DNA of 64,000 nucleotides from Actinomycetota bacterium (lineage in GTDB: Bacteria; Actinomycetota; Acidimicrobiia; Acidimicrobiales; AC-14). The notes under the pieces are model-generated. The model did no database searches. It saw nothing but the letters and a program-made list of their open reading frames with translations, and was not told where the DNA came from. This document shows, piece by piece, positions 40,949-50,305 of the stretch. The position numbers and the translations under genes are program-made. Where the stretch lies: positions 20,798 to 84,797 of the forward strand of contig VAWU01000019.1 of the NCBI GenBank assembly GCA_005888325.1, read 5' to 3'. How positions within the stretch are numbered: position 1 is the first letter of the stretch; the number at the start of each line of letters is the position of its first letter.

Positions 40949-42903
40949 CCGACGCGACCCGCACCCGCCGGTCGCCACCGCTCCGCCCCGCGGCCCGGCC
41001 GCTGCCGCGGACACGTCCCCTGCCGCGGACCAGGTCGCACCCGGGCGCGCCTCGGCGTGCAGGTGGCCATCCCGGGACGAGGCACTCGTCGGTCCCGCGG
41101 CGGCGCCTCGTCGTCCTCCTCGTCGTGATGGCGCTGGCCTTCGCCGCGATCGCCGTGCGGCTGACGCTGGTGCAGGGGGTGTCGTGGCGGCAGTACGCGG
41201 ACCTGGGCGCGTCGCAGCGGTTGCGGCGAGTGCAGCTGCCCGCCGAGCGCGGCTCCGTGCTCGACCGCAACGGCGCCGCGCTCGCCATGACGATGCCTCA
41301 GCGCACGGTGTGGGCCAACCCTCGCCTCGTCACCGATCCCGCGGCGGAGGCGCGCGCGCTGGCGCCGGTGCTCGGGGCGGACGAAGGCGTGCTCCGCGAC
41401 CGCCTGAGCTCGAGCACCACGTTCACCTACCTGGCCCGCAAGGTGGACGACACCGTCGCCAACCGCGTCGCCGCGCTGCGACTGCCTGGCATCGCCTTCC
41501 TCCACGAGCCGAAGCGCTTCCAACCCGCGGGCGACCTCGCCGCCACCCTGCTCGGCCAGGTCGGCGTGGACAACAACGGCCTCACCGGGCTCGAGCTGCA
41601 GTTCGAGCACCGGCTCAAGGGCAGCCCGGGGGACCTCCTCGTCGAGCGCGACCCGAGCGGACGGGAGATCGCGTCCGGCGTGCGCGAGCACCGGCCGTCG
41701 AGGCGCGGCGACGACCTCGTGCTCACCCTCGACCGCTCCCTCCAGTACGAGACCGAGCAGGCGCTCGCGTCCAAGATCCAGGAGAGCGCGGCGAAGGGCG
41801 GGACCGCCATCGTGATGGACCCGCGCAACGGTGAGGTGCTGGCGATGGCCAGCCTGGTGGCCGGCGCTCCGGGAACGCCCGCGCGGCCGGCCGCGAACAA
41901 CCTCGGCGTGACGAGCGTCTACGAACCGGGCTCGGTGAACAAGGTCATCACGATCGCGGCCGCGCTCCAGGAAGGCGTCGTGCGGGCCACTGACAAGTTC
42001 GTCGTGCCGGACCACATGAACGTGGGCGGGAGCCGGTTCGTGGACCACGACCAACACGAGCCCAAGAGCTGGACCGTCACCGACATCGTCGCCAACTCGT
42101 CGAACATCGGCACGATCATGATCGGCAAGGACCTCGGCAAGCAGCGTCTGGACCGCTACCTGCGCGCGTTCGGCCTCGGGACACGGACCGCGCTGCACTT
42201 CCCGGGTGAATCCGCGGGACTGCTGATCGCGCCCGACGCCTGGACGGGGCCGTCGATCGGCACCGTGCCCATCGGACAGGGTCTGGCGGTGACCGCGCTG
42301 CAGATGCTCGGGGCGTACAACACCGTGGCCAACGGCGGGATCTACGTGGCGCCCAAGCTGGTGAAGCGCACCGTCGACACGCACGGCGTCTCGCACGAGA
42401 CCAAGCCCTCGGCGCGCCACCGGGTGGTGTCGGCGCGCACCGCGCAACAGGTGACGGCCATGCTGACCGAGGTGACGCGCGTCGGCACGGGAACCCAGGC
42501 GCAGATCAAGGGCTACTCGGTCGCGGGCAAGACCGGGACGGCGAAGAAGCCCAGGGAGGGCGGCGGCGGCTACCAGGAGGGCGCCTACGTGGCCACGTTC
42601 GCGGGGTTCGTTCCCGCCGAGGCGCCGCGCCTTTCGGCGATCGTCGTCCTCGACGAGCCGACGCACGGGTACTACGGGGGCACGGTGTCGGCCCCGACGT
42701 TCGCCGAGGTCACGCAGTACGCGCTCCGCCTGTTCCGGGTGCCTCCTCCCGGTCCGCTCCCCGCGCCCGCCCCTGCCGCCGCGGTTCCCCCGCTCGCCGA
42801 CCCCTTCAGCAAGGACCTCGACGTCGAGCCCCCTCCCGCGACGACCGTTGCCGCCGTCCCCACTACGCTCGCGGCGTTCCCGTCGCCACCCGTACGTCCC
42901 TAG
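40945..42903 (+). CDS. ftsI: Peptidoglycan transpeptidase FtsI (PBP3-type)
   Basis: A 652-residue class B penicillin-binding protein with a long basic N-terminal tail (about 55 residues, Pro/Arg-rich with repeated PLPRTR), one membrane helix (LVVLLVVMALAFAAIAVRL), a pedestal domain and a transpeptidase domain. Active-site motifs are GSVNK (SxxK), SSN (SxN) and AGKTGTAKK (KTG). It cross-links septal peptidoglycan outside the membrane. The Pro/Ala-rich C-terminal tail has no PASTA domain. The GTG start overlaps the ftsL stop. Confidence 0.94.
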   Translation: MTDATRTRRSPPLRPAARPLPRTRPLPRTRSHPGAPRRAGGHPGTRHSSVPRRRLVVLLVVMALAFAAIAVRLTLVQGVSWRQYADLGASQRLRRVQLPAERGSVLDRNGAALAMTMPQRTVWANPRLVTDPAAEARALAPVLGADEGVLRDRLSSSTTFTYLARKVDDTVANRVAALRLPGIAFLHEPKRFQPAGDLAATLLGQVGVDNNGLTGLELQFEHRLKGSPGDLLVERDPSGREIASGVREHRPSRRGDDLVLTLDRSLQYETEQALASKIQESAAKGGTAIVMDPRNGEVLAMASLVAGAPGTPARPAANNLGVTSVYEPGSVNKVITIAAALQEGVVRATDKFVVPDHMNVGGSRFVDHDQHEPKSWTVTDIVANSSNIGTIMIGKDLGKQRLDRYLRAFGLGTRTALHFPGESAGLLIAPDAWTGPSIGTVPIGQGLAVTALQMLGAYNTVANGGIYVAPKLVKRTVDTHGVSHETKPSARHRVVSARTAQQVTAMLTEVTRVGTGTQAQIKGYSVAGKTGTAKKPREGGGGYQEGAYVATFAGFVPAEAPRLSAIVVLDEPTHGYYGGTVSAPTFAEVTQYALRLFRVPPPGPLPAPAPAAAVPPLADPFSKDLDVEPPPATTVAAVPTTLAAFPSPPVRP

Positions 42904-42913
42904 GAACTGCGCT

Positions 42914-44308
42914 GTGCGACTCGACCGGCTGCTCGGCGACGTCGAGGTGATCGACCTTCGCGGTGATTCGACGCTCGAGGTGACTGCGGTCAGCTACGAC
43001 TCGCGAGCCGTGCACCCGGGCGCGCTGTTCTGCTGCGTGCGAGGCGAGCGCGTCGACGGGCACGACCACGCGCGTGCCGCGGTGTCGGCCGGCGCGGTGG
43101 CGCTCCTCTGTGAGCGCGTCCTGCCGGTCGACGTGCCACAGGTCGTCGTGGCCGACGTGCGCACGGCCATGGCAAATGCCGCCGCCGCCTTCCACGATCA
43201 CCCGTCGCGCGCGTTGGAGGTCGTCGGCGTCACGGGCACTAACGGCAAGACCACGACCACGCATCTCCTGCGCGCTGTCCTCGAGGCCGACGGGCGCCGT
43301 ACCGGGCTCATCGGCACCCTGACCGGGGCGCGCACCACGCCCGAGGCTCCCGACCTGCAGGCCCAGCTGGCGCAACTGCGCGACGACGGCCATCGCGCGG
43401 TGGCCATGGAGGTCTCGTCGCACGCGCTCGCGCAGCATCGCGTCGACGCGACCTGGTTCGCCGTCGCCGTCTTCACCAACCTCAGCCAGGACCACCTCGA
43501 CTACCACCGCACGATGGAGGCCTACTTCCAGGCGAAGGCGCGTCTGTTCGAGGCGGCCCGCACGGCCAGGGCCGTCGTCAACACCGACGATCCCCACGGT
43601 CGCATCCTCCTCGACGCAGCCGTCGTGCCGACGCGCGGCTACTCGATGGCCGATGCGGTCGACCTCGACGTGGGGCCGCGCGGCAGCGCGTTCCGGTGGG
43701 AGGGCGAGCCGGTGCAGCTCCGGCTCGGGGGGGCGTTCAACGTGAGCAACGCGCTGGCGGCGGCCGCCGCCGCCCGCGAGCTCGGGGTCGGGGCGTCGAC
43801 CGTCGCGGCCGGGCTGTCCTCCGTCGCGTCCGTCCCCGGCCGCTTCGAGATCGTTGAGGCGGGTCAGCCGTTCACGGTCGTGGTCGACTACGCCCACACG
43901 CCGGCGGGCCTCGAGCTCCTCTTGTCCGATGGACGGCGGAGCGCGGCGCCTGGCGCGCGCGTCATCGTCGTGTTCGGATGCGGAGGCGAACGCGACCGCG
44001 ACAAGCGCCCGCTCATGGGCGCGGTCGCCACGCGTGACGCCGACGTCGCCGTGTTGACCTCGGACAACCCCCGGCGCGAGGACCCGGCGGCGATCATCGC
44101 CGACGTGCGTTCGGGCGTGACCGGCACCGGGACGCTGCGCGTCGAGCCCGATCGGCGCGCCGCCATCCGGCTCGCCTTCGCACAGGCCCACAAGGGCGAC
44201 GTCGTGCTGATCGCAGGCAAGGGTCACGAGACCACCCAGGTGGTCGGCAGTCGCGAGCTCCCGTTCGACGACCGTACGGTCGCGCGCGAGGAGCTGTCCG
44301 CCCGGTGA
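42914..44308 (+). CDS. murE: UDP-MurNAc-tripeptide synthetase (meso-DAP adding)
   Basis: A 464-residue Mur ligase. DSRAVHPGALFCCVRG (UDP-binding N-domain), the P-loop VTGTNGKTTTTHLL, FTNLSQDHLDYHRTMEAY with the carbamylated-Lys region, DYAHTPAGLE, and the C-terminal TSDNPRREDP are seen. DNPR at this site is the signature for adding meso-diaminopimelate, so the peptidoglycan is predicted to be DAP type. The GTG start lies 10 bp after ftsI. Confidence 0.95.
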   Translation: MRLDRLLGDVEVIDLRGDSTLEVTAVSYDSRAVHPGALFCCVRGERVDGHDHARAAVSAGAVALLCERVLPVDVPQVVVADVRTAMANAAAAFHDHPSRALEVVGVTGTNGKTTTTHLLRAVLEADGRRTGLIGTLTGARTTPEAPDLQAQLAQLRDDGHRAVAMEVSSHALAQHRVDATWFAVAVFTNLSQDHLDYHRTMEAYFQAKARLFEAARTARAVVNTDDPHGRILLDAAVVPTRGYSMADAVDLDVGPRGSAFRWEGEPVQLRLGGAFNVSNALAAAAAARELGVGASTVAAGLSSVASVPGRFEIVEAGQPFTVVVDYAHTPAGLELLLSDGRRSAAPGARVIVVFGCGGERDRDKRPLMGAVATRDADVAVLTSDNPRREDPAAIIADVRSGVTGTGTLRVEPDRRAAIRLAFAQAHKGDVVLIAGKGHETTQVVGSRELPFDDRTVAREELSAR

Positions 44309-45636
44309 AGACGCGCGCCGCGCACGTCGCAGAGATCGTCGGTGGCACCCTGTACGGCCCCGACGCCGAGGTCGACGGGGCGACCATCGACTCCCGTGCC
44401 GTGCGCGGGGGAGAGCTTTTCGTGCCGGTCGCGGCGGCGCGCGACGGTCACGACTTCATCGCGTCGGCGTTGCAGGCGGGCGCGAGCGCGTACCTCACGG
44501 CGCGCCCTGCCGGCGCAGGATCGGCGATCGCGGTGCTCGACACGGTCGCCGCGCTGAGCACGCTCGGAGGCTGGGCCCGTGGCCGCCTGCCCGACCGCGT
44601 CGTGGGGATCACGGGATCGACGGGCAAGACGTCCACCAAGGACCTCCTCGCCGCCGTGCTCCGCCGCGGCCACGTGGTCACCGTCAGCCCGCAGTCGTTC
44701 AACAACGAGCTCGGCGTGCCCCTCACGCTGCTGAACGCGCCCGGCGGCACCGACATCACGGTGGTCGAGATGGGCGCGCGCCGCGCCGGCCACATCGCAC
44801 AGCTGTGCGAGCTCGCCCGCCCGACCGTTGGTGTCGTGACCAACGTGGGGCTGGCCCACACCTCGACCTTCGGGTCGATCGAGGCCGTCGCCCGCGCCAA
44901 GGGTGAGCTCCCCGCGGCGTTGCCGCCCGGCGGCACCGCCGTCCTCAACGCGGACGACGACCGCGTGGTGGCCATGAAGGGCGCCACGTCGGCATCGGTG
45001 CTCACCTACGGGCGCGACGCGGGCGATGTGCGTGCCACCGGGGTCTCCCTCGACGGCGAGTTGCAGCCGTCGTTCCGCCTGCTCACCGCATGGGGCGACG
45101 CCGACGTGCGCCTGCTCGCGCGCGGGGCCCACCAGGTGTCGAACGCGCTCGCAGCGGCCGCGGCCGCGCTCGCGCTCGACGTCGCCCTCGACGACGTGGC
45201 GGCGGGACTGGGCGCAGCCGAGCTGTCCGCGTGGCGCATGGAGCTGTCGCGCGCGCCGTCCGGCGCGATCGTCGTCAACGACGCGTACAACGCCAACCCG
45301 CAGTCCACCGAGGCCGCGCTGCGCGCCCTCGCCCGCATCGACGCCGACCGGCGGGTCGCGGTCCTCGGCCCGATGCTCGAGCTGGGCGAGGTGTCGGTGC
45401 GCGAGCACCGGCGCATCGGCGAGCTGGCCGGCTTGCTCGGCATTGCCGTGATCACGGTCAACGCACCCGACTATGGCGGTGACGACGTTGCCGACGTCGA
45501 TGCTGCGCGGGAGCGCCTCGGCCGGCTGGGACCGGGCGATGCCGTGCTCGTGAAGGCCAGCCGCGCCGCCGGGCTCGAACGTCTGGCCCACGCGCTCGTC
45601 GTCGAGGAAGAGGAGTCGCGGTGGTCGCGCTCCTGA
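44305..45636 (+). CDS. murF: UDP-MurNAc-tripeptide-D-Ala-D-Ala ligase
   Basis: A 443-residue Mur ligase. DSRAVRGGELFVPVAAARDGHDF, the P-loop GITGSTGKTSTKDLLA (TKD is typical of MurF), SFNNELGVPLTLL, and VNDAYNANPQSTEAAL identify it. It adds D-Ala-D-Ala to the nucleotide precursor in the cytosol. The GTG start overlaps murE as GTGA; the end overlaps mraY by 16 bp. Confidence 0.95.
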   Translation: MKTRAAHVAEIVGGTLYGPDAEVDGATIDSRAVRGGELFVPVAAARDGHDFIASALQAGASAYLTARPAGAGSAIAVLDTVAALSTLGGWARGRLPDRVVGITGSTGKTSTKDLLAAVLRRGHVVTVSPQSFNNELGVPLTLLNAPGGTDITVVEMGARRAGHIAQLCELARPTVGVVTNVGLAHTSTFGSIEAVARAKGELPAALPPGGTAVLNADDDRVVAMKGATSASVLTYGRDAGDVRATGVSLDGELQPSFRLLTAWGDADVRLLARGAHQVSNALAAAAAALALDVALDDVAAGLGAAELSAWRMELSRAPSGAIVVNDAYNANPQSTEAALRALARIDADRRVAVLGPMLELGEVSVREHRRIGELAGLLGIAVITVNAPDYGGDDVADVDAARERLGRLGPGDAVLVKASRAAGLERLAHALVVEEEESRWSRS

Positions 45637-46664
45637 TCGCCGCGAGCATGGGCCTGCTCGTCACGTTGGTGGGCACCCCCGTGCTGATCCGCGCGTTCCA
45701 GGCGCGCGGCATCGGTCAGCAGATCCGCGATGACGGGCCCGAGGGCCACGCCACCAAGGCGGGCACGCCGACCATGGGCGGCCTGATGGTGGTGCTGGCC
45801 GCCATCGTCGGCTACGCCGCCGCGCACGTGCCGCGCCTGTTCACGAGCAAGGGCGCCACGTTCACCGCCGCGGGGTTCTTCGTCCTGATGGCCATCGTCG
45901 GCTCGGGGATCGTGGGGATGATCGACGACTGGGCCAGCGTGCGGAACCAGCGCAGCCTCGGCCTCAACAAGCGGGCCAAGCTGGCGGGACAGCTGATCGT
46001 GGCGACGACCTTCGCGTTCCTCGCCGTGTACCGGGCGAAGGTGCTCGTGGAGCTGTCGTTCACCCGCTCGATCAACCTGCACCTCGCGGTGGGGGCGTAC
46101 ATCCTCTGGGCGGTCATCATCATCGTGGCGACGTCGAACGCGGTGAACCTCACCGACGGCCTCGACGGCCTCGCGGCGGGGTCCGCCACCTTCGCCTTCG
46201 CCGCGTTCGTGTTCATCGGTTTCTGGGAGTTCCGCCACCCCGACGTCTACGGCGTCGGCCCCGCGCTCGACCTCGCCCTCGTGGCCGCGGCGATGGCGGG
46301 CGCGTGCACCGGCTTCCTCTGGTGGAACGCGGCACCCGCGCGCGTGTTCATGGGCGACACGGGCGCGCTCGCCCTCGGCGCGGGCCTGGGCGCGCTCGCG
46401 CTGGGCACCAACACGCAGCTGCTCCTCCCCATCGTCGGCGGTCTGTTCGTGATGGTCACCCTCTCCGTGGTGATCCAGGTCGTCGCCTTCCGCTTCTTCC
46501 ATCGTCGGGTCTTCCGCATGGCACCGATCCATCACCACTTCGAGCTCGTGGGCTGGCCCGAGACGACGGTCATCGTGCGCTTCTGGATCCTCTCGGGCCT
46601 GTGCACCGCGCTGGCCATCGGGATCTTCTACGCCGACTTCCTCACCACCGGGGCGATCGACTGA
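45621..46664 (+). CDS. mraY: Phospho-MurNAc-pentapeptide translocase
   Basis: A 347-residue polytopic membrane enzyme with about ten helices. Family motifs are TKAGTPTMGG, GMIDDW, NAVNLTDGLDGLA, FMGDTGALALG and APIHHHFEL. It transfers phospho-MurNAc-pentapeptide onto undecaprenyl phosphate to form lipid I. The GTG start overlaps the end of murF, giving tight coupling of MurF and MraY. Confidence 0.96.
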   Translation: MVALLIAASMGLLVTLVGTPVLIRAFQARGIGQQIRDDGPEGHATKAGTPTMGGLMVVLAAIVGYAAAHVPRLFTSKGATFTAAGFFVLMAIVGSGIVGMIDDWASVRNQRSLGLNKRAKLAGQLIVATTFAFLAVYRAKVLVELSFTRSINLHLAVGAYILWAVIIIVATSNAVNLTDGLDGLAAGSATFAFAAFVFIGFWEFRHPDVYGVGPALDLALVAAAMAGACTGFLWWNAAPARVFMGDTGALALGAGLGALALGTNTQLLLPIVGGLFVMVTLSVVIQVVAFRFFHRRVFRMAPIHHHFELVGWPETTVIVRFWILSGLCTALAIGIFYADFLTTGAID

Positions 46665-46678
46665 CCCGGCGTGCTCTC

Positions 46679-48004
46679 GTGGTGGGGTTCGGCGTGAGCG
46701 GACGGGCCGTGACGCGCGCGCTGCTGCAGCGCGGCACGCACGTGACCGTCGTCGACGACCGACCCGGCGCCGACACGCGTGCGGTTGCGGCCGACCTCGG
46801 TGTCGAGCTGGTCGAGGCGCCCGGGCGCGATGCCCTGGCCGGCCTGGTGGCGGGCGTCGACCTCGTCGTCCCCAGCCCCGGTGTGCGATTCGACCACCCG
46901 GTCTTCGCGCTCGCGAGCGAAGCGGCGACGGCGGTGCGGGGCGAGCTCGAGCTGGCTTCGCAGTGGGCCGGCCGGCCCTTCGTCGCCGTCACCGGCACCA
47001 ACGGCAAGACGACCGTCACCACGCTCGTCACCGAGATGCTGCTGGCGTCGGGGGTGCGTGCGGTGGCCGCGGGCAACATCGGTCTCGCGCTGTCCGACGC
47101 GGTCTCGTCCGACGCGGACGTGCTCGTCGTCGAGGCTTCTTCGTTCCAGCTCCAGCTGACCGACACCTTCCGTCCGACGATCTCGGTGTGGCTCAACGCG
47201 GCACCCGACCACCTCGACATCCACGGGACGTTCGCGGCCTACACCGCGGCCAAGGCGCGGATCTGGGCCAACCAGGGTGACGGCGACGTGGCGGTGGTCA
47301 ACGCCGATGACGCCGTCGTCACGCAGGCGGCGCGCTCGGCCCACGCGGGCCGGGTCGTCACGTTCGGTCGCGATCACGGCGACTACCACGTGAGTGGGGG
47401 AGCGCTCCGCACACCCGAGGGTCACGAGATCGCCACGCTCGCGGCGCTGGGGCGCGTGCTGCCTCACGAGGTGAGCAACGCGCTCGCCGCGAGCGCAGCT
47501 GCGATCAGCGCGGGGGCGACGGTCGAGGGTGTCCATCGCGCCCTGCTCGACTTCCGCACCCTCCCCCACCGGCTGACCCTGGTCGGCGAGGCTGGTGGGG
47601 TGCAGTGGTACGACGATTCGAAGGCGACCAACCCGCACGCCGCGCTCGCGGCCGTCGACGGGTTCGACTCGGTGGTGTTGATCGCGGGCGGGCAGAACAA
47701 GGGCCTCGACCTGCGTGCGCTGACGCAGTCCGCCGACCGTGTGCGCGCCGTCGTCGCGATCGGCGAGGCCGCGGCCGAGGTCGAGGTCGCGTTTCGCGCC
47801 GTGCGGCCCGTAGAACGCGCCGGGTCGATGCGGGACGCAGTGAGCCGAGCGGCCGCGCTGGCCCGCCCCGGCGACGCCGTGCTGTTGTCGCCGGGCTGCG
47901 CATCGTTCGACTGGTACGACAGCTACAGCGCGCGGGGCGACGATTTCGCGCGCGCGGTGCGCGAGCTGTTCGACGACGAGGGAGCCCATGGCCGCGCGGG
48001 TTGA
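46679..48004 (+). CDS. murD: UDP-MurNAc-L-Ala-D-Glu ligase
   Basis: About 441 residues. VVGFGVSGRAVTRALLQRG (UDP-binding), VTGTNGKTTVTTLV, NAAPDHLDIHGTFAAY, WYDDSKATNPHAALAA and LLSPGCASFDWYDSYSARGDDF are complete MurD signatures. It adds D-Glu to UDP-MurNAc-L-Ala. The annotated GTG is the first standard start in frame. A CTG at 46661, overlapping the mraY stop as CTGA and adding LTRRAL, would better match the N-terminus of other MurD proteins and the overlap habit of this operon. The end overlaps ftsW by 17 bp. Confidence 0.94.
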   Translation: MVGFGVSGRAVTRALLQRGTHVTVVDDRPGADTRAVAADLGVELVEAPGRDALAGLVAGVDLVVPSPGVRFDHPVFALASEAATAVRGELELASQWAGRPFVAVTGTNGKTTVTTLVTEMLLASGVRAVAAGNIGLALSDAVSSDADVLVVEASSFQLQLTDTFRPTISVWLNAAPDHLDIHGTFAAYTAAKARIWANQGDGDVAVVNADDAVVTQAARSAHAGRVVTFGRDHGDYHVSGGALRTPEGHEIATLAALGRVLPHEVSNALAASAAAISAGATVEGVHRALLDFRTLPHRLTLVGEAGGVQWYDDSKATNPHAALAAVDGFDSVVLIAGGQNKGLDLRALTQSADRVRAVVAIGEAAAEVEVAFRAVRPVERAGSMRDAVSRAAALARPGDAVLLSPGCASFDWYDSYSARGDDFARAVRELFDDEGAHGRAG

Positions 48005-49142
48005 GCAACGGCGTGCCCGCGTGCGCCCCGCGGTCGCGCCGCGCCCGGCGTCCCGGCGTCCTCGCACCTCCTGGCTGCTGCTCGGCCTCGTGGCGGCGCT
48101 CGACGTCATCGGCCTGGTGATGGTGCTGTCGGCGTCGTCGGTGAACGCGCTACGGGTCTACGGCAGCGCCTGGATCTTCTTCGAGCGCCAGCTGCTCTGG
48201 GTCGGTGTCGGCGCGCTTCTCCTGGTGGTCACCATGCGCGTCGACTACCGCGTCTGGCGCCGGCTCGTGGTCCCCCTGCTGCTCCTCACGGTGACGCTCC
48301 TGGTGCTCGTGCTGGTGCCGGGCTTCGGCATCTCGGTCGGCGGCTCCGCCCGCTGGCTGGGCGTCGGCTTCCTCAGGGTCCAGCCGTCGGAGCTCGCCAA
48401 GCTCGCCGTGATCGTCTTCGCGGCCGATGTCCTCACCCGGCGCGCCGACCACATGCGTTCGACGCGGTTGACCGTCGTCCCCGTGCTGCTCGTGTTCAGC
48501 ATCATCGCGCTCCTCGTCCTGGTGCAGCCCGACCTCGGCACCACGCTCGTCCTCGCGTGCATCGTCATGGCGGTGTTGTTCATCGCGGGCGTTCCGCTCC
48601 ACACCATGGCGGCCGTCGCCGCTCTCGCGGGCGTGACGACATCGCTCGCGGGGATGACGAAGAGCTACCGGCGCGGTCGCCTGCTGTGCTTCCTCCACCC
48701 CGCGAGCGACCCGGGGAACGCGTGCTACCAGCTGCGCCAGTCGCTCGTCGGGCTCGGCTCCGGCCACGTCATGGGCGTGGGCCTGGGCGCGAGCCGGGCC
48801 AAGTGGGGCTTCCTGCCCAACGCCCACACCGACTTCATCTTCGCCATCATCGGAGAAGAGGTGGGCCTGATCGGCAGCCTGTTCGTGGCGGGCCTGTTCG
48901 TCGCGTTCGCGGTGCTCGGCGTGCGCGCCGCCAGCCGGGCGCCCGACCACTTCGGTGCGCTGCTCGCCGGAGGCATCACCGCGTGGGTGGTGGGTCAGGC
49001 GTTCATCAACATCGGCGCGGCGATCGGCACCCTGCCGGTCACCGGTGTGCCCCTGCCGTTCGTCAGCTTCGGTGGCTCCTCGCTCGTGATCGCGATGGCG
49101 GCCAGCGGCATCCTCATCAACGTCGCGCGCCAGTCCCGCTAG
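47988..49142 (+). CDS. ftsW: Septal peptidoglycan glycosyltransferase FtsW
   Basis: A 384-residue SEDS protein with about ten membrane helices after a basic N-terminus. QPSELAKLAVIVFAADVL, VQPDLGTTLVLA, the long outer loop with YQLRQSLVGLGSG, and LPVTGVPLPFVSFGGSSL are SEDS hallmarks. It polymerises glycan strands from lipid II at the septum together with FtsI. It is the last gene of the forward mra operon before a palindromic gap and an inverted segment. Confidence 0.95.
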   Translation: MAARVEQRRARVRPAVAPRPASRRPRTSWLLLGLVAALDVIGLVMVLSASSVNALRVYGSAWIFFERQLLWVGVGALLLVVTMRVDYRVWRRLVVPLLLLTVTLLVLVLVPGFGISVGGSARWLGVGFLRVQPSELAKLAVIVFAADVLTRRADHMRSTRLTVVPVLLVFSIIALLVLVQPDLGTTLVLACIVMAVLFIAGVPLHTMAAVAALAGVTTSLAGMTKSYRRGRLLCFLHPASDPGNACYQLRQSLVGLGSGHVMGVGLGASRAKWGFLPNAHTDFIFAIIGEEVGLIGSLFVAGLFVAFAVLGVRAASRAPDHFGALLAGGITAWVVGQAFINIGAAIGTLPVTGVPLPFVSFGGSSLVIAMAASGILINVARQSR

Positions 49143-49149
49143 CGGGCAA

Positions 49150-49316
49150 CTAGTGCCCTGACCGGCAACGTCTGCCGCGTCTCGCCGGCCAGTTGACGCC
49201 GCTCGCGGCGTTCTCGTCCTAGCCGTAGGGCTCGGCTATGGCTTCGTCCTGCGGCCTTGCGAGCGACGCCCCTGACTCGCCGATACGCCGGCGAACGTTA
49301 CCGGTCACGGCACTAG
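49150..49316. repeat. 167-bp intergenic palindrome
   Basis: The ends 49150-49170 and 49296-49316 are inverted repeats matching at 19 of 21 positions, both bounded by CTAG. Nested inside are TCGCCGGC (49182-49189) with GCCGGCGA (49287-49294), CGCTCGC (49200-49206) with GCGAGCG (49259-49265), and TAGCCG (49220-49225) with CGGCTA (49233-49238). It fills the gap between convergent ftsW and the legB-like gene and includes the latter's stop codon. It could act as a bidirectional terminator or be a copy of a small non-coding mobile palindrome (MITE/REP-like). Confidence 0.75.
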
Positions 49317-50305
49317 ACCTGGTAGCGGCCGGGGTCGACGAGGGCGAGGTTGTCGCGCACCCAGTCCGAGGTGCGGCGCAGTCCCTCCTCGAGCGGCACC
49401 TCGGGCTGCCAGCCGGCCCACTCGCGCGCGCGCGTCGTGTCGGCGAGCAGACGTTCGACCTCGCTACCCGAAGGCCGTAGCCGGTCGGCCTCGACGACGA
49501 CGCGCGCGTCGCATCCCGTGATCGCGATCAACAGGTCCACCAGGGCGCCGATGGCGATCTCCCGGCCCGAGCCCACGTTGACGACGTTCCCCAACGCGCG
49601 GTCGCAACCCGCGACGGCGAGGAAGCCGCTGACGGTGTCGTCGACGTAGTTGAAGTCGCGTGTCGGAGTGATCGCGCCGAGGCGGATCTCGGTCGCACCG
49701 CTGTGCAGCTGGCCGAGGATCGTCGGGATCACGGCCCGCGCCGACTGGCGGGGCCCGTAGGTGTTGAACGGCCGGACGACCGCCACGGGGAGGTCGAAGG
49801 CGTGGTGGAAGCTGAGCGCCATCATGTCGGCGCCGATCTTGGATGCCGAGTACGGCGATTGCGGTTGCAGCGGGTGGCTCTCGTCGATCGGCACGCGGAG
49901 CGCGGTGCCGTACGTCTCGCTCGTCGACGTGTGCACCATGCGCGCCACCCCGGCTCTTCGACATGCGGCGGCGACGTTCTGGGTTCCCATCACGTTCGTC
50001 TGCACATAGCTCTCGGGCGCGACGTAGCTGTAGGGGATGCCGATGAGCGCGGCCAGGTGGAACACCACCTCGCAGCCCTCGACCACCGTGAGCACGCGCC
50101 CTGCGTCGCGCACGTCGCCCGCCTGGATGTCGACGTCGTCCTCGCGTCCCGCGAGCCAGCCCCGCTCGCCGTAGGGCTTGTAGTGCACGAACGCGCGCAC
50201 GTCCGCGCCCTCGTGCAGCAGCCGGTCGACCAGCGTGCTGCCGATGAAGCCCTCGGCGCCCGTGACGAGCACCGTTCGCCCCGCCCAGGGCCCAGAACCG
50301 CTCAT
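49313..50305 (-). CDS. legB: NAD-dependent 4,6-dehydratase, LegB-like
   Basis: A 330-residue extended SDR. TVLVTGAEGFIGSTLVDRL binds NAD; FHLAALIGIPYSYVAPESYV, HTSTSETYGTA, YSASKIGADMMALSFH (Tyr-Lys pair), RPFNTYGPRQSARAVIPTIL and TRDFNYVDDTVSGF closely follow the LegB type, which converts a UDP- or GDP-HexNAc to its 4-keto-6-deoxy form at the start of legionaminic-acid-like sugar synthesis. The ATG overlaps the CBS-nucleotidyltransferase stop, so both act in one pathway. Other NAD-dependent sugar epimerases are a less likely reading. Confidence 0.83.
   Translation of the reverse strand: MSGSGPWAGRTVLVTGAEGFIGSTLVDRLLHEGADVRAFVHYKPYGERGWLAGREDDVDIQAGDVRDAGRVLTVVEGCEVVFHLAALIGIPYSYVAPESYVQTNVMGTQNVAAACRRAGVARMVHTSTSETYGTALRVPIDESHPLQPQSPYSASKIGADMMALSFHHAFDLPVAVVRPFNTYGPRQSARAVIPTILGQLHSGATEIRLGAITPTRDFNYVDDTVSGFLAVAGCDRALGNVVNVGSGREIAIGALVDLLIAITGCDARVVVEADRLRPSGSEVERLLADTTRAREWAGWQPEVPLEEGLRRTSDWVRDNLALVDPGRYQV

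Noticed and set aside
49238-49480. 80-codon plus-strand ORF starting in the palindrome
   Set aside because: It begins in the inverted-repeat element and continues antisense to the legB-like gene.
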